DNA of 64,000 nt, taken from assembly GCF_900109645.1 (NCBI RefSeq), contig NZ_FOBG01000001.1, forward strand, positions 3,082,262 to 3,146,261. Reading direction: 5' to 3'. This DNA is from Duganella sp. CF402 (GTDB taxonomy: Bacteria; Pseudomonadota; Gammaproteobacteria; Burkholderiales; Burkholderiaceae_D). The notes beneath the pieces are model-generated. The model saw nothing but the letters and a program-made list of their open reading frames with translations. It searched no databases and was not told the origin of the DNA. This document shows, in pieces, positions 27,354 through 35,983 of this stretch. A program made the translations under genes and the position numbers. Each line of letters begins with the position of its first letter. The first letter of the stretch is position 1.

Positions 27354-28259
27354 CTAGCGGTCCCACGGCGGGACGGGCTGGTATTCGGCGACGAGGAAGT
27401 CGATCAGGGCGCGGACCTTGGGCGATGGCTGGCGGCTGGCGGGATACAGTGCGCTCAGGTGGTTGAGCGGCAGTTCCCAGTCGCTCAGGACCGGCACCAG
27501 CGTGCCCTCTTTCAGGCTGCGCCATGCGAGAAAGGTGGTGTTGTAGACGATGCCCAGGCCGCGCTGCGCTGCCTGCTGCAGCACCAGCCCATTGTTGGCG
27601 GTGAAGGCGGCGGGCACGCGCACCGACACTTGCTCCTCGCCGCGCGTGAAGTGCCATTGGGTGCCGTCGGTCAGGTGGCTGAAGTGCAGGCAGCGGTGCT
27701 GCTGCAAATCCTGTGGCGTGGACGGTACGCCATGCCGCGCCAGGTATTCCGGCGATGCGCACAGCACGGCGCGGCATGGCGCCAACGGCCGCATCGCCAG
27801 CGCATGCACGTCCGGGATGCCGCCGACCCGTATCGTCAAATCGAAACCGTGCTCGATCGGATCGAGCAGCGCATCGTCCACATACAGCATCGGTTCCAGC
27901 TGCGGGTGCAGCAGCGCAAAGCGCGCCACCGCATCCGCCAGCCATTCGCTGCCGAAGCTGGACGGCGCCTGGATCCGCAGCGGCCCCGCCAGATCGTCGC
28001 CGGCTTGCGCAACCACCCGCGCCGCTTCCTGCGCCTGCGCCACGGTCGCCATGCACGGCGCCAGATAGGCCTGGCCAACGTCGGTCAGGCTCACTTCGCG
28101 CGTGGAGCGGTGCAGCAGGCGCGCTTGCAGTTTGTGTTCCAGTTGCAGGATGTGCTTGCTCACCATCGCCCGCGTCAGCCCAAGGCGGCGCCCGGCCTCG
28201 CTAAAGCTGCGCAGCCTTGCCACTTCGACAAATATCTCCATCGCCCGTAACTGATCCAT
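27354..28259 (-). CDS. LysR family transcriptional regulator
   Basis: 301-residue LysR-type regulator. The helix-turn-helix is at about 1-60 (AMEIFVEVARLRSFSEAGRRLGLTRAMVSKHILQLEHKL) and the substrate-binding-like effector domain is at about 90-290. It belongs to the CrgA-like subgroup judging from the LHRSTREVSLTDVGQAYL segment. The start at 28259 places the methionine at the usual MDQLRAMEIF; GGAG lies 11 bases upstream. A dyad ATTGTC-N11-GACAAT at 28266-28288 is a T-N11-A-type site for autoregulation and perhaps for the divergent PhyH gene. The effector is unknown. Confidence 0.93.
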   Translation of the reverse strand: MDQLRAMEIFVEVARLRSFSEAGRRLGLTRAMVSKHILQLEHKLQARLLHRSTREVSLTDVGQAYLAPCMATVAQAQEAARVVAQAGDDLAGPLRIQAPSSFGSEWLADAVARFALLHPQLEPMLYVDDALLDPIEHGFDLTIRVGGIPDVHALAMRPLAPCRAVLCASPEYLARHGVPSTPQDLQQHRCLHFSHLTDGTQWHFTRGEEQVSVRVPAAFTANNGLVLQQAAQRGLGIVYNTTFLAWRSLKEGTLVPVLSDWELPLNHLSALYPASRQPSPKVRALIDFLVAEYQPVPPWDR

Positions 28260-28265
28260 GCAGCA

Positions 28266-28288
28266 ATTGTCTCCATATTGGCGACAAT
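28266..28288. promoter_or_regulatory. Candidate LysR operator (T-N11-A dyad)
   Basis: ATTGTC (28266-28271) and GACAAT (28283-28288) form a perfect six-base dyad with 11 bases between, seven bases upstream of the lysR start and inside the divergent lysR/phyH promoter region. Spacing and position are typical of LysR binding sites. Confidence 0.5.
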
Positions 28289-28357
28289 GTGTCAACCCAA
28301 TGCCGCAACGAGCCACTGTAAAATGCCTTCATCGTATCTTTCCCACGGGAGCTGGCA

Positions 28358-29197
28358 ATGCTGACAGAGGCACAAAAACAACAATATCGACGCGATGGTT
28401 TCATCGTCATCCCCGGCTTCAAGAGCCCGGAAGAAATCGCCGCCCTGCGTGCCCGCGCTGCGCAGATTGTCAACGATTTCGATCCTGCCAACCAGTCCGG
28501 CATCTTCAGCACCATCGAGCAGGAAAAGACCACCGACGATTACTTCCTCGGCTCCGACAACACCATCCGCTGCTTCTTCGAGGAAGAAGCCTTCGGCCCG
28601 GACGGCCAGCTGAAACAGGCCAAGGAACTGTCGATCAACAAGATCGGCCACGCCATGCACGATCTCGACCCTGCCTTCCGCGCCTTCACCGCCGACGCCC
28701 GCCTCGAACAGCTGGCGCGCGAAATCGGCCTGTCCGATCCGAAGGTCTGGCAATCGATGTACATCTTCAAGCAGCCCGGCATCGGCGGCGAAGTGCGCTG
28801 GCACCAGGACGCCACCTACTTCGACACCGATCCGGTCAGCGTCACCACCTTCTGGTTCGCGCTGGAAGACGCCACGCTGGACAACGGCTGCATGTGGGCC
28901 GAACCGGGCGGCCATCGCGGCCCGATGCGCGAGCGCTTCCTGCGCAACGGCGACGACGTGCGCATGGAAAAACTGAGCGACCTGCCGTGGCCCGACAACA
29001 GCACCGCCGTGCCGCTCGAATGCAAGGCCGGCAGCCTGGTATGCTTCCACGGCCTGCTGCCGCACTACAGCGCGCCGAACCGTTCGCCGGTGTCGCGCCA
29101 CGCCTACACGCTGCACGTGACCGACGGCGCCACCCAATACTCGCCGCAGAACTGGATCCAGCGCGACGACCAACTGCCGGCGCGAGGCTTCCTGTAA
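28358..29197 (+). CDS. Phytanoyl-CoA dioxygenase (PhyH) family oxygenase
   Basis: Fe(II)/2-oxoglutarate-dependent oxygenase of 279 residues. The metal triad is visible as RWHQDATYF (HxD) and a distal His in FHGLLPHYS; an Arg in SRHAYTLHV probably binds 2-oxoglutarate. The N-terminus (YRRDGFIVIPGFKSPEEIAAL) is typical of the family. GGGAG precedes the ATG. Its stop overlaps the next start (TAATG), so the sugar isomerase-like protein is translated from the same message. The substrate is unknown; pairing with a xylose-isomerase-like TIM barrel suggests a small-molecule catabolic pathway under the divergent LysR regulator. Confidence 0.9.
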   Translation: MLTEAQKQQYRRDGFIVIPGFKSPEEIAALRARAAQIVNDFDPANQSGIFSTIEQEKTTDDYFLGSDNTIRCFFEEEAFGPDGQLKQAKELSINKIGHAMHDLDPAFRAFTADARLEQLAREIGLSDPKVWQSMYIFKQPGIGGEVRWHQDATYFDTDPVSVTTFWFALEDATLDNGCMWAEPGGHRGPMRERFLRNGDDVRMEKLSDLPWPDNSTAVPLECKAGSLVCFHGLLPHYSAPNRSPVSRHAYTLHVTDGATQYSPQNWIQRDDQLPARGFL

Positions 29198-30012
29198 TGC
29201 AGATCCAGATCTTCGCCGCCCACTGGGGCCACCACGAACTGGAGCCGCAAGTCTTCATCGACCGCGCCAAGGCGGCCGGTTTCGACGGCATCGAGATGTC
29301 GCTGCCGCTGGACGCCGCGCAGCGCGACGACTGGACCCGCCGCATCGCCGACGCCGGCCTGGCGCTGATCGTCGGCCAGTGGGAGACCGTGTTCCACAAG
29401 GACTTCGCGCCGCACAAGGCGGCGCTGGCCGAACTGCTGCACAACGCCTGCGCCGCCAGGCCGCTGCACATCAATTCGCAGACCGGCAAGGACTTCTTCA
29501 CGCCAGAACAAAACCGCGAACTGCTGGACCTGGCCGACGATATCTCGCGCCAGCACGGCGTGCCGATTTATCACGAGATCCACCGCAGCCGCTTCAGCGG
29601 CCACCCGATGCTGCTGCTCCCCTACCTGCAGCAGATGCCCAACCTGCACCTGACCGCCGACCTGTCGCACTGGTGCTGCGCGTGCGAGACGCTGCTGGAA
29701 GACCAGCCGGAAACGCTGGCCAGGACCCTGCCGCAGGTGCGCCACATCCACGCCCGCGTCGGCCACGCCCAAGGCCCGCAGGTGGCCGACTTCCGCGCGC
29801 CGGAATCGCAGGCCGCACTGGAAGCGCATCTGTCGTGGTGGGATGAAGTGATCCGCCTGCGCCGTGAGGCCGGTGCGGAGCGCATGACGCTGACGCCGGA
29901 ATTCGGCCCGGTGCCGTACACGCAAACCCTGCCTTACACGCAGAAGGAAGTGTCGAATGCGTGGGAGCTGAACGTGGCCATGCTGGCCCTGCTGCGCCAG
30001 CGCTACGCCTGA
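29197..30012 (+). CDS. Sugar phosphate isomerase/epimerase-like TIM-barrel protein
   Basis: 271 residues of the xylose isomerase-like (AP endonuclease 2) TIM barrel group. Visible elements are AKAAGFDGIEMSLP (first strands), PLHINSQTGKDFF, YHEIHRSRFSG (metal-binding Glu and His), LTADLSHWCC (Asp, His), HIHARVGHAQGPQV (His) and TPEFGPVPY (Glu), which together give the usual divalent-metal site. The start overlaps the PhyH stop by one base. The end overlaps the convergent kinase gene by 10 bases. The substrate is not predictable. Confidence 0.88.
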   Translation: MQIQIFAAHWGHHELEPQVFIDRAKAAGFDGIEMSLPLDAAQRDDWTRRIADAGLALIVGQWETVFHKDFAPHKAALAELLHNACAARPLHINSQTGKDFFTPEQNRELLDLADDISRQHGVPIYHEIHRSRFSGHPMLLLPYLQQMPNLHLTADLSHWCCACETLLEDQPETLARTLPQVRHIHARVGHAQGPQVADFRAPESQAALEAHLSWWDEVIRLRREAGAERMTLTPEFGPVPYTQTLPYTQKEVSNAWELNVAMLALLRQRYA

Positions 30013-31928
30013 AGCAGCTCCTCGTCCAGCCAGAGCGGCAGTACCAGCGTCACGCTGGTGCCTTGCGTCGGCACCGACTCGACGCGGATGGTGCCCTTCA
30101 ATACGCTGGTGACAATGTTATAAACGATATTCATCCCCAGCCCTGAACCGCCCTGCCCCATCTTGGTGGTGAAGAAGGGATCGAAGATCTTGTGGAGCAC
30201 CACGTCGGTCATGCCGACGCCATTGTCCTTCAGTTGCAGCATCACCAGATCCGCGCCTTCGCGGCGCGCGCTGATCTCCAGCGTGCCGCTCTCGCGCCCA
30301 TCGAAGCCGTGCAGCAGCGCGTTGCCGATCAAGTTGCTCAGCACCTGGCTCAAGCTGCCCGGATAGGAGTCGAACACCAGGTCGGCCGGCACGTCCACCG
30401 TGACCACGCAGCTGGCGCGCCGCAGCTGTGCCGCATAGGTGGCCAGCGTATCGTGCATCACTTCATCCAGGCGGAAGCGGCGCCGGTGACCGCTGGCCTG
30501 GTCCACCGCCACCTGCTTGAAGGAGGTGATCAGGTCGGCCGCGCGCGTCAATGAACTGCTCATGATGTCGCACGCCTTGCGCGCATCGTTCAGATGAGAC
30601 TCCAGCGCCGAGCGCTTCAAGCCGCCGTCCTCTTTCAAGCGCCGCTCGAAATCGCGCACCATGTCGCCCAGCGCGCTGGCGGTCAGCAGGCTGTTGCCGA
30701 TCGGCGTATTCAACTCGTGCGCCACGCCGGCCACCAAGGCGCCTAGCGACGCCATCTTCTCCGAGGTTTGCAGATTGGTTTGCGCCTGCTTGAGCGTGGC
30801 CACCACGCGCGACAAATCGTTGCGCGCCTCTTCCACATTGCTCTTCTGGCGCTCCAGCTCTTTCAGGCTGAATTCCAGCCCATGCCGCGCCACCGACTCG
30901 CGCCGGTTGACCACCAGCAGCGCCGCGATCAACGCGCTGATCACCACGCCGACGATCGCGATCAACACCACCGGCAGCTGCGAGCGGCCGTAGCGCGAGC
31001 CGGCGCGGCCTTCAAACTTGATGATCCAGTTGCGCTGGCCGACCGGCAGCACGGTGCTGGTGCTCAGGCCCGGCACCAGGTCGGCCCGCTCCTGGTTGGA
31101 CTCGGCCCGCCCATCGCTGTCATACAGCAGCGTATCGACGTCGGGCGCCGGCGGCTGGCCGGTCTGCAGGCCGGCGTCCTCGATGCGCACGTGCATGTGT
31201 TCCAGCAGCGAAGGATCGACGATCTCGCGCATCAGGGTATTCATGCGGAACACGATGGCCACAAAACCCACCAGCGCTTCGCGCCGCTGCGCCGTGGTGC
31301 CGAGCGGCAGATCCTTGCGGTACACCGGCGCGCGCGCCACGAAACCCGGTTCGCCGCTGGCGTCCTGCACCAGCGTGATGCGCTCGGTGGCGACAATCTC
31401 GCCGCTGTCGCGCCCCAGCTCCAGCGCGCGCAGGTGCTGCGGCAGGGCCGACAAATCCAGCCCGAAGGCGTTCTCGTTGCCCTTCAGCGGTTCGGTGTAT
31501 TCGATGATGTAGTGCAGCGGGCGCACGCTGGCCGGATGCAGATGGAAATTCGGATAGCCGCCGGCATCCACGCTGGTGTCGCGCTTGACGCGCTCCACAA
31601 ACGCCGGCAGCTCGGCCTCCGGCACCGGCCGCACGAATTGCAAGGCCTGGAAACCGGGATAGCGCCGGTCGATTTTCAGCTCGGTGACGAAACGGTGGAA
31701 GTGCAGCCGGTCGATGCGGTCGTTGACCGCGTACACGCCGCGCATGCCGTGCAGCGTGTCGAAATAGATTTGCATGCGGTTCTGCGTGTCGCGCGCCACC
31801 TTCTCGGCGTCGCGCTGGAAGCCGGCGCGCACTTGCAGCTTCTGCTGCTCCTCCAGCACAAAGTAGCAGGTCCAGGCAGTCAGGCAGATCCCGACAAAGA
31901 AAGCCAGGTAACCGCGCCCGCGTACCAT
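30003..31928 (-). CDS. CHASE-domain sensor histidine kinase
   Basis: 641-residue membrane kinase. The first transmembrane helix lies at about 7-25. The periplasmic CHASE domain follows (about 55-260; VYAVNDRIDRLHFHRFV, YPGFQALQFVRPV), then a second helix near 320-342, a coiled coil and the kinase core. The phosphoacceptor is in VAHELNTP; the ATPase boxes are NLIGNALLHGF (N), DNGVGM (G1) and GGSGLGMNIVY (G2). CHASE domains sense small extracellular ligands. It lies two bases after the stop of a REC-HD-GYP gene, its probable partner: the kinase would phosphorylate that regulator and so set c-di-GMP hydrolysis. Confidence 0.93.
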   Translation of the reverse strand: MVRGRGYLAFFVGICLTAWTCYFVLEEQQKLQVRAGFQRDAEKVARDTQNRMQIYFDTLHGMRGVYAVNDRIDRLHFHRFVTELKIDRRYPGFQALQFVRPVPEAELPAFVERVKRDTSVDAGGYPNFHLHPASVRPLHYIIEYTEPLKGNENAFGLDLSALPQHLRALELGRDSGEIVATERITLVQDASGEPGFVARAPVYRKDLPLGTTAQRREALVGFVAIVFRMNTLMREIVDPSLLEHMHVRIEDAGLQTGQPPAPDVDTLLYDSDGRAESNQERADLVPGLSTSTVLPVGQRNWIIKFEGRAGSRYGRSQLPVVLIAIVGVVISALIAALLVVNRRESVARHGLEFSLKELERQKSNVEEARNDLSRVVATLKQAQTNLQTSEKMASLGALVAGVAHELNTPIGNSLLTASALGDMVRDFERRLKEDGGLKRSALESHLNDARKACDIMSSSLTRAADLITSFKQVAVDQASGHRRRFRLDEVMHDTLATYAAQLRRASCVVTVDVPADLVFDSYPGSLSQVLSNLIGNALLHGFDGRESGTLEISARREGADLVMLQLKDNGVGMTDVVLHKIFDPFFTTKMGQGGSGLGMNIVYNIVTSVLKGTIRVESVPTQGTSVTLVLPLWLDEELLQA

Positions 31929-31930
31929 GA

Positions 31931-33013
31931 TCAGGCAGGATCGCTGTAACGTTCGGCGATGGACATGAACTCCTCTTCCACCGTCAGCATGGCGTCGACC
32001 ACGTCCGGGTCGAAGTGCTCGCCGCTTCCCTGCCGTATCATCTCCATTGCGGTTTCGTGGGTGAAGGCCGGCTTGTAGACGCGCTTGGAAATCAGCGCGT
32101 CGTACACATCGGCCACCGCCATCAGGCGCGCCGACATCGGGATGGCGTCGCCCGCCAGCCCCTGCGGATAGCCGGAGCCGTCGTACTTTTCCTGGTGCGA
32201 CCAGGTGATCTCGCGCGCATAGCGCAGGAAGGTGTTGGTGTAGCCCAGCGCCTGCTCGACGTTGACGATGGCGTCGCGGCCATGCACCGTGTGCCGCTTC
32301 ATGATCTCGAACTCCTCGTCGCTCAGGCGTTCCGGCTTGAGCAGGATGGCGTCCGGGATCTGCACCTTGCCGATATCGTGCAGCGGCGCGGCCTTGAACA
32401 ACGCCTTGATATTGGCGTCGCTCAGTTCCTCCTCGAAGCGCTTGTGGGTTTGCAGCTGGCGCGCCAGCGCCACCATATAGTGCTGCACCCGGCGCAGGTG
32501 GTTGGCGGTTTCGTATTCGCGCATTTCGGCCAGCGAGGCCATCGCCCAGATCATCGCGTCGAGCATCTGGCTCAGTTCCGCCGTGACTTCTTCCACCACG
32601 TCTTCCAGCAGGTTGCGCTGCTGCTTGAGCAGTTCGCGCGAATGGCGCAGCTGCAGATGGGTGTCGACGCGCGCGCGCAGCACGGCGCCCAGCACCGGCT
32701 TGGCCACCACCTCGGCGGCGCCGGCTTCGAACGCGCGCAATTCGTCGGCCTCGCGCTGCAGGATGATGACCGGGATGGCGGCGGTGTCGGGACTGGATTT
32801 GAGCTGCTGGCAGACGCTGTAGCCGTCGATGCCGGGCAGGTTGGCGTCGGCCACCACCAGGTGCGGGCGCGGGATGTGCTGCATGATGTCCAGCGCCGCG
32901 CGGCCACTGTTGGCCAGCCGGACCTCATACTGATCTTCCAGCATGCCGTTCATCTGGATCAGTTGGTCCGTAGCTTCATCGACAATCAGTACGATGGCCT
33001 TTTTGACATTCAT
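31931..33013 (-). CDS. Response regulator with HD-GYP phosphodiesterase domain
   Basis: 360 residues (RpfG type). A receiver domain occupies about 1-125, with phospho-acceptor Asp in VVADANLPG. A helix linker follows, then an HD-GYP domain with LHDIGKVQIPD, KRHTVHG, SHQEKYDGSGYPQGL and MAVADVYDALIS. The usual HHE is HQE here, a variation that I believe is common in this subfamily. Predicted function: phosphorylation-controlled hydrolysis of c-di-GMP. The start ATG has GGGGAG upstream. It is co-transcribed with the CHASE kinase two bases downstream. Confidence 0.93.
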   Translation of the reverse strand: MNVKKAIVLIVDEATDQLIQMNGMLEDQYEVRLANSGRAALDIMQHIPRPHLVVADANLPGIDGYSVCQQLKSSPDTAAIPVIILQREADELRAFEAGAAEVVAKPVLGAVLRARVDTHLQLRHSRELLKQQRNLLEDVVEEVTAELSQMLDAMIWAMASLAEMREYETANHLRRVQHYMVALARQLQTHKRFEEELSDANIKALFKAAPLHDIGKVQIPDAILLKPERLSDEEFEIMKRHTVHGRDAIVNVEQALGYTNTFLRYAREITWSHQEKYDGSGYPQGLAGDAIPMSARLMAVADVYDALISKRVYKPAFTHETAMEMIRQGSGEHFDPDVVDAMLTVEEEFMSIAERYSDPA

Positions 33014-33071
33014 CTGCCGCCACTCCCCCTAGTGTTCTAGTAGCCATCATAAACTATTTGCCGCCGTTAGC

Positions 33072-33100
33072 TTGCAATTATATAGCGCACTACCTATACT
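33072..33100 (+). promoter_or_regulatory. Promoter of the ohrR-like gene, probably leaderless
   Basis: TTGCAA (33072-33077) and TATACT (33095-33100) are separated by exactly 17 bases, and the ATG of the regulator begins seven bases after the -10 hexamer, at the expected transcription start. The spacer (AATTATATAGCGCAC) is AT-rich with partial dyad symmetry and could be the regulator's own operator. Confidence 0.65.
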
Positions 33101-33106
33101 AAGTGG

Positions 33107-33565
33107 ATGGAAACCCACACCGCCCCTTCTGCCGCCGTCCCGCAGCTCGATGCGCAGCTCTGCTTCGCCCTGTATTCAACCTCGCTGGCGATGAGCAAGC
33201 TGTATCGCAAGCTGCTGCGCGGCCTCGGCCTCACCTATTCCCAGTACCTGGTCATGATGGTGCTGTGGGAAAAAAACGAACTGACCGTGTCGGAGGTGGG
33301 CGAACGCCTGTTCCTCGACTCGGCCACCCTGACCCCGCTGCTGAAACGCATGGAGGCGGCCGAACTGCTGACCCGCACCCGCGCCGCCAACGACGAGCGC
33401 CAGGTCATCATCAAGCTGACGCCGCACGGCGACGCGCTGCGCCACGAAGCGGCCAAGCTGCCGCCGTCCATCCTGCAAGCGACCCAGTGCACGCTGGACC
33501 AGGTGGTCGGCATGAAGCAGCAGCTGGACGAACTGCGTTCCAGCCTGATGAACGCCTCCACCTGA
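33107..33565 (+). CDS. ohrR: MarR family peroxide-type regulator (OhrR-like)
   Basis: 152-residue winged-helix repressor. [21 protein letters not shown] followed by [16 protein letters not shown] is the OhrR signature; Cys19 matches the reactive cysteine that senses organic hydroperoxides. The winged helix is at about 55-110 ([25 protein letters not shown]). No ohr gene adjoins it; instead a 2OG-Fe oxygenase gene begins two bases after the stop. The message appears leaderless, with no Shine-Dalgarno and a promoter placed so that transcription begins at the ATG. The gene symbol rests on the N-terminal motif. Confidence 0.85.
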   Translation: METHTAPSAAVPQLDAQLCFALYSTSLAMSKLYRKLLRGLGLTYSQYLVMMVLWEKNELTVSEVGERLFLDSATLTPLLKRMEAAELLTRTRAANDERQVIIKLTPHGDALRHEAAKLPPSILQATQCTLDQVVGMKQQLDELRSSLMNAST

Positions 33566-33567
33566 AC

Positions 33568-34350
33568 ATGATGACGACACCACTCTACACGCCGCTGGCC
33601 GACGCGGCCACTGCCTTGCGCAACCACGGCTACGCCCTGCTGCGGCCGCAGGATGTGGCCGCGCTGGCCCAGGTGCCGCTGGCCGCGCTCGACGCCCTGA
33701 TCCCGAGCTGGGACACGCTGGCACTGGACAACTACCTGAAGGACGGCGGCCGCTACCGCCGCCGCCGCCACTCCTGCTTCGTGCAGCAAGGCCGCCAGCT
33801 GACCCAGACCGCGCACCGCGCCCACTGGCAGCCGCTCGAATACAACGCCCTGCACGGCGGCATGCACCGCCTGTTCGAGCCGGTGCTGCCGGCCACCGTC
33901 ACCCAGCCGGGATGGGCGGCGCTGATCACGTCCATCGGCCAGCTGTGCAGCGCAGCGCGCAAGCACAGCGACACGGCCGCGCCGTGGTACGTTGAGGCGC
34001 ACCAGTTCCGCATCGACACCACCGACGGCATCGGCCGCCCCACCCCGGAAGGCGCGCACCGCGACGGCGTCGATTTCGTGGCGGTGCTGCTGGTGGCGCG
34101 CGAGGGCATCAAGGGCGGCGAGACGCGGGTGTTCGAGGCCGACGGCCCCAATGGCAAGCGCTTCACCATGACCGCGCCGTGGACCCTGCTGCTGCTGGAC
34201 GATGCGACTGTCATCCACGAATCCACGCCGATCCAGCCGCTGGCCGGGCATGGCCACCGCGACACGCTGGTATTGACCTGGCGCGCCGGCGCCTTCCAGG
34301 GCGAGGAAACTTCCCCCGAGGGTTCCACTGCGAGGGCGAATCCGATATAG
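33568..34350 (+). CDS. 2OG-Fe(II) dioxygenase family protein (BsmA-like)
   Basis: 260 residues of the 2OG-Fe dioxygenase family exemplified by biofilm/stress protein BsmA. Key segments are [29 protein letters not shown] (metal HxD), KGGETRVFE and a late HESTPIQP with [10 protein letters not shown] supplying the distal His/Arg. It lies two bases after the OhrR-like gene and is probably co-transcribed with it, so it may be induced by organic peroxides. Substrate unknown. The next gene starts 35 bases later with its own strong ribosome-binding site. Confidence 0.83.
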   Translation: MMTTPLYTPLADAATALRNHGYALLRPQDVAALAQVPLAALDALIPSWDTLALDNYLKDGGRYRRRRHSCFVQQGRQLTQTAHRAHWQPLEYNALHGGMHRLFEPVLPATVTQPGWAALITSIGQLCSAARKHSDTAAPWYVEAHQFRIDTTDGIGRPTPEGAHRDGVDFVAVLLVAREGIKGGETRVFEADGPNGKRFTMTAPWTLLLLDDATVIHESTPIQPLAGHGHRDTLVLTWRAGAFQGEETSPEGSTARANPI

Positions 34351-34385
34351 TCTGTACAGCTAACTATGCACCAGGAGGGTGGTCT

Positions 34386-35741
34386 GTGGACACCAGCTAC
34401 GAAATACAGCCTGATGAAATTGAAATCCTGATCGTCGAGGACAGCCCCACCCAGGCTGAACGACTACGCCGCCTGATCCAGTCGATGCGCTATGGCGCGC
34501 GCGTGGCGCCCAATGGCAAGCTGGCGCTGGAGGCGATCCGCGAGCGCAAGCCGCACCTGGTGCTGTCCGACATCGTGATGCCGGAAATGGATGGCTATAC
34601 GCTGTGCCGCGCCATCAAGGCCGACGAGGAGCTGCGCGACATCCCGGTGATCCTGGTGACCTCGCTGATGGACCCGAAGGACATCATCCGCGGCATCGAA
34701 TGCGGCGCCGACAACTTCATCCGCAAGCCGTACGCCGAAGACTATCTGCTCAACCGCATCGGCCACATGCTGATGAACCAGAAGCTGCGCAAGAACCAGA
34801 ACATGGAGATCGGCATCGCGCTCTACCTGGGCGAGCAGAAGCACTTCATCAACGCCGACCGCCAGCAAATCCTCGACCTGCTCATCTCGACTTACGAGCA
34901 GGCGGTGCAGGTCAACGCCGAGCTGCAGGCGCGCGAGCGCCAGGTGATCGAACTGAATATGCGCCTGGCCCACCACGCCGGCGAACTGGAAACCATCAAC
35001 CGCGAAATCGCGCTGAAGAACCTGGAACTGGCCGAGGCCAGCCGCATGAAATCGGCCTTCATCGCCAATATGTCGCATGAACTGCGCACCCCGCTCAACG
35101 CCATCATCGGCTTCACCGGCGCGCTGCTGATGAAGCTGCCCGGCCCGCTGACCGACGAACAGGACAAACAGCTCAACACCATCCGCACCAGCGCGCGCCA
35201 CCTGCTCTCGCTGATCAACGACATCCTCGACGTCGCCAAGATCGAGGCCGGCAAGGTCACGCTGGAACTGGAAACCGTGCAATGCCAGGAGCTGGTCAAG
35301 GACGTGGTCGACACGCTGCGGCCGCTGGCCCTGCAAAAAAACCTGGCGCTGGAAATGGAACTGGCCGCGCCCGCCGTCGTGCTGGAAACCGACCGCCGCG
35401 CACTGACGCAGATCCTGCTCAACCTTGGCAACAACGCCATCAAGTTCACCGAAACCGGCACCGTGCGCGTCACGCTGGCCGAGCGCAGCGGCGACAGCGG
35501 CAAGGGCGTGATCGAATTCTCGGTGGCCGACAGCGGCGCCGGCATCCGCGAGGAAGACCAGGCCAAGCTGTTCCAGGCCTTTTCCCAGCTCGACTCGACC
35601 TCGACCCGGCACGCCGAAGGCGCCGGCCTGGGCCTGTACCTGTGCCAGAACCTGGCCAACCTGATCGGCGGCTCGCTGTTCTTCAAGAGCGACTTCGGCC
35701 ACGGCAGCACCTTCACCCTGGCCTTGCCGAAGCAGGCTTAG
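34386..35741 (+). CDS. Response regulator-histidine kinase hybrid (REC-HisKA-HATPase), soluble
   Basis: 451 residues from a GTG start with AGGAGGG seven bases upstream; the longer frame before it overlaps the oxygenase gene and is not needed. Receiver domain about 10-130 (phospho-Asp in VLSDIVMPEMDG, Lys in RKPYAED), helical linker and coiled coil to about 220, HisKA with phosphoacceptor His231 in NMSHELRTP, then the ATPase with NLGNNAIKFTE, DSGAGI and GAGLGLYLCQ. No membrane segment. This N-terminal-REC kinase type usually relays signals from another kinase. No cognate output gene is adjacent except the GGDEF protein downstream. Confidence 0.92.
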   Translation: MDTSYEIQPDEIEILIVEDSPTQAERLRRLIQSMRYGARVAPNGKLALEAIRERKPHLVLSDIVMPEMDGYTLCRAIKADEELRDIPVILVTSLMDPKDIIRGIECGADNFIRKPYAEDYLLNRIGHMLMNQKLRKNQNMEIGIALYLGEQKHFINADRQQILDLLISTYEQAVQVNAELQARERQVIELNMRLAHHAGELETINREIALKNLELAEASRMKSAFIANMSHELRTPLNAIIGFTGALLMKLPGPLTDEQDKQLNTIRTSARHLLSLINDILDVAKIEAGKVTLELETVQCQELVKDVVDTLRPLALQKNLALEMELAAPAVVLETDRRALTQILLNLGNNAIKFTETGTVRVTLAERSGDSGKGVIEFSVADSGAGIREEDQAKLFQAFSQLDSTSTRHAEGAGLGLYLCQNLANLIGGSLFFKSDFGHGSTFTLALPKQA

Positions 35742-35774
35742 TTTGCATCGCAACAAATATTGCTTAAAAATCCA

Positions 35775-35786
35775 CCTCTATAGAGG
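35775..35786. repeat. Perfect 12-base palindrome CCTCTATAGAGG
   Basis: Lies 34 bases after the stop of the REC-kinase gene. A second small palindrome, CGTAG-TT-CTACG, follows about 10 bases later. They could be the 5' stem-loops of a small RNA or protein-binding sites. Confidence 0.45.
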
Positions 35787-35880
35787 GATCAACAACGTAG
35801 TTCTACGGTATTGCGGCGCAACATAAAGAGGAGTATATTAGGAACTGTCTCCTCCAACCGTTCGCTGAACATTGGAATTC

Positions 35881-35912
35881 AACCCGCACCGTGTGGTCGC
35901 GGGTTTTTTTTT
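35881..35912 (+). terminator. Strong rho-independent terminator
   Basis: AACCCGC (35881-35887) and GCGGGTT (35899-35905) form a seven-base-pair stem with an 11-base loop, followed by a run of nine T residues (35904-35912). It is 140 bases after the kinase stop, unusually far, so it may instead end a separate small transcript. Confidence 0.85.
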
Positions 35913-35983
35913 GCCCGGCGTCGCCAGGCGGGCGTGAGAATTGGTGAGCTTTGCCACAGTGCAAAACCTCTATACTGCCCGGC

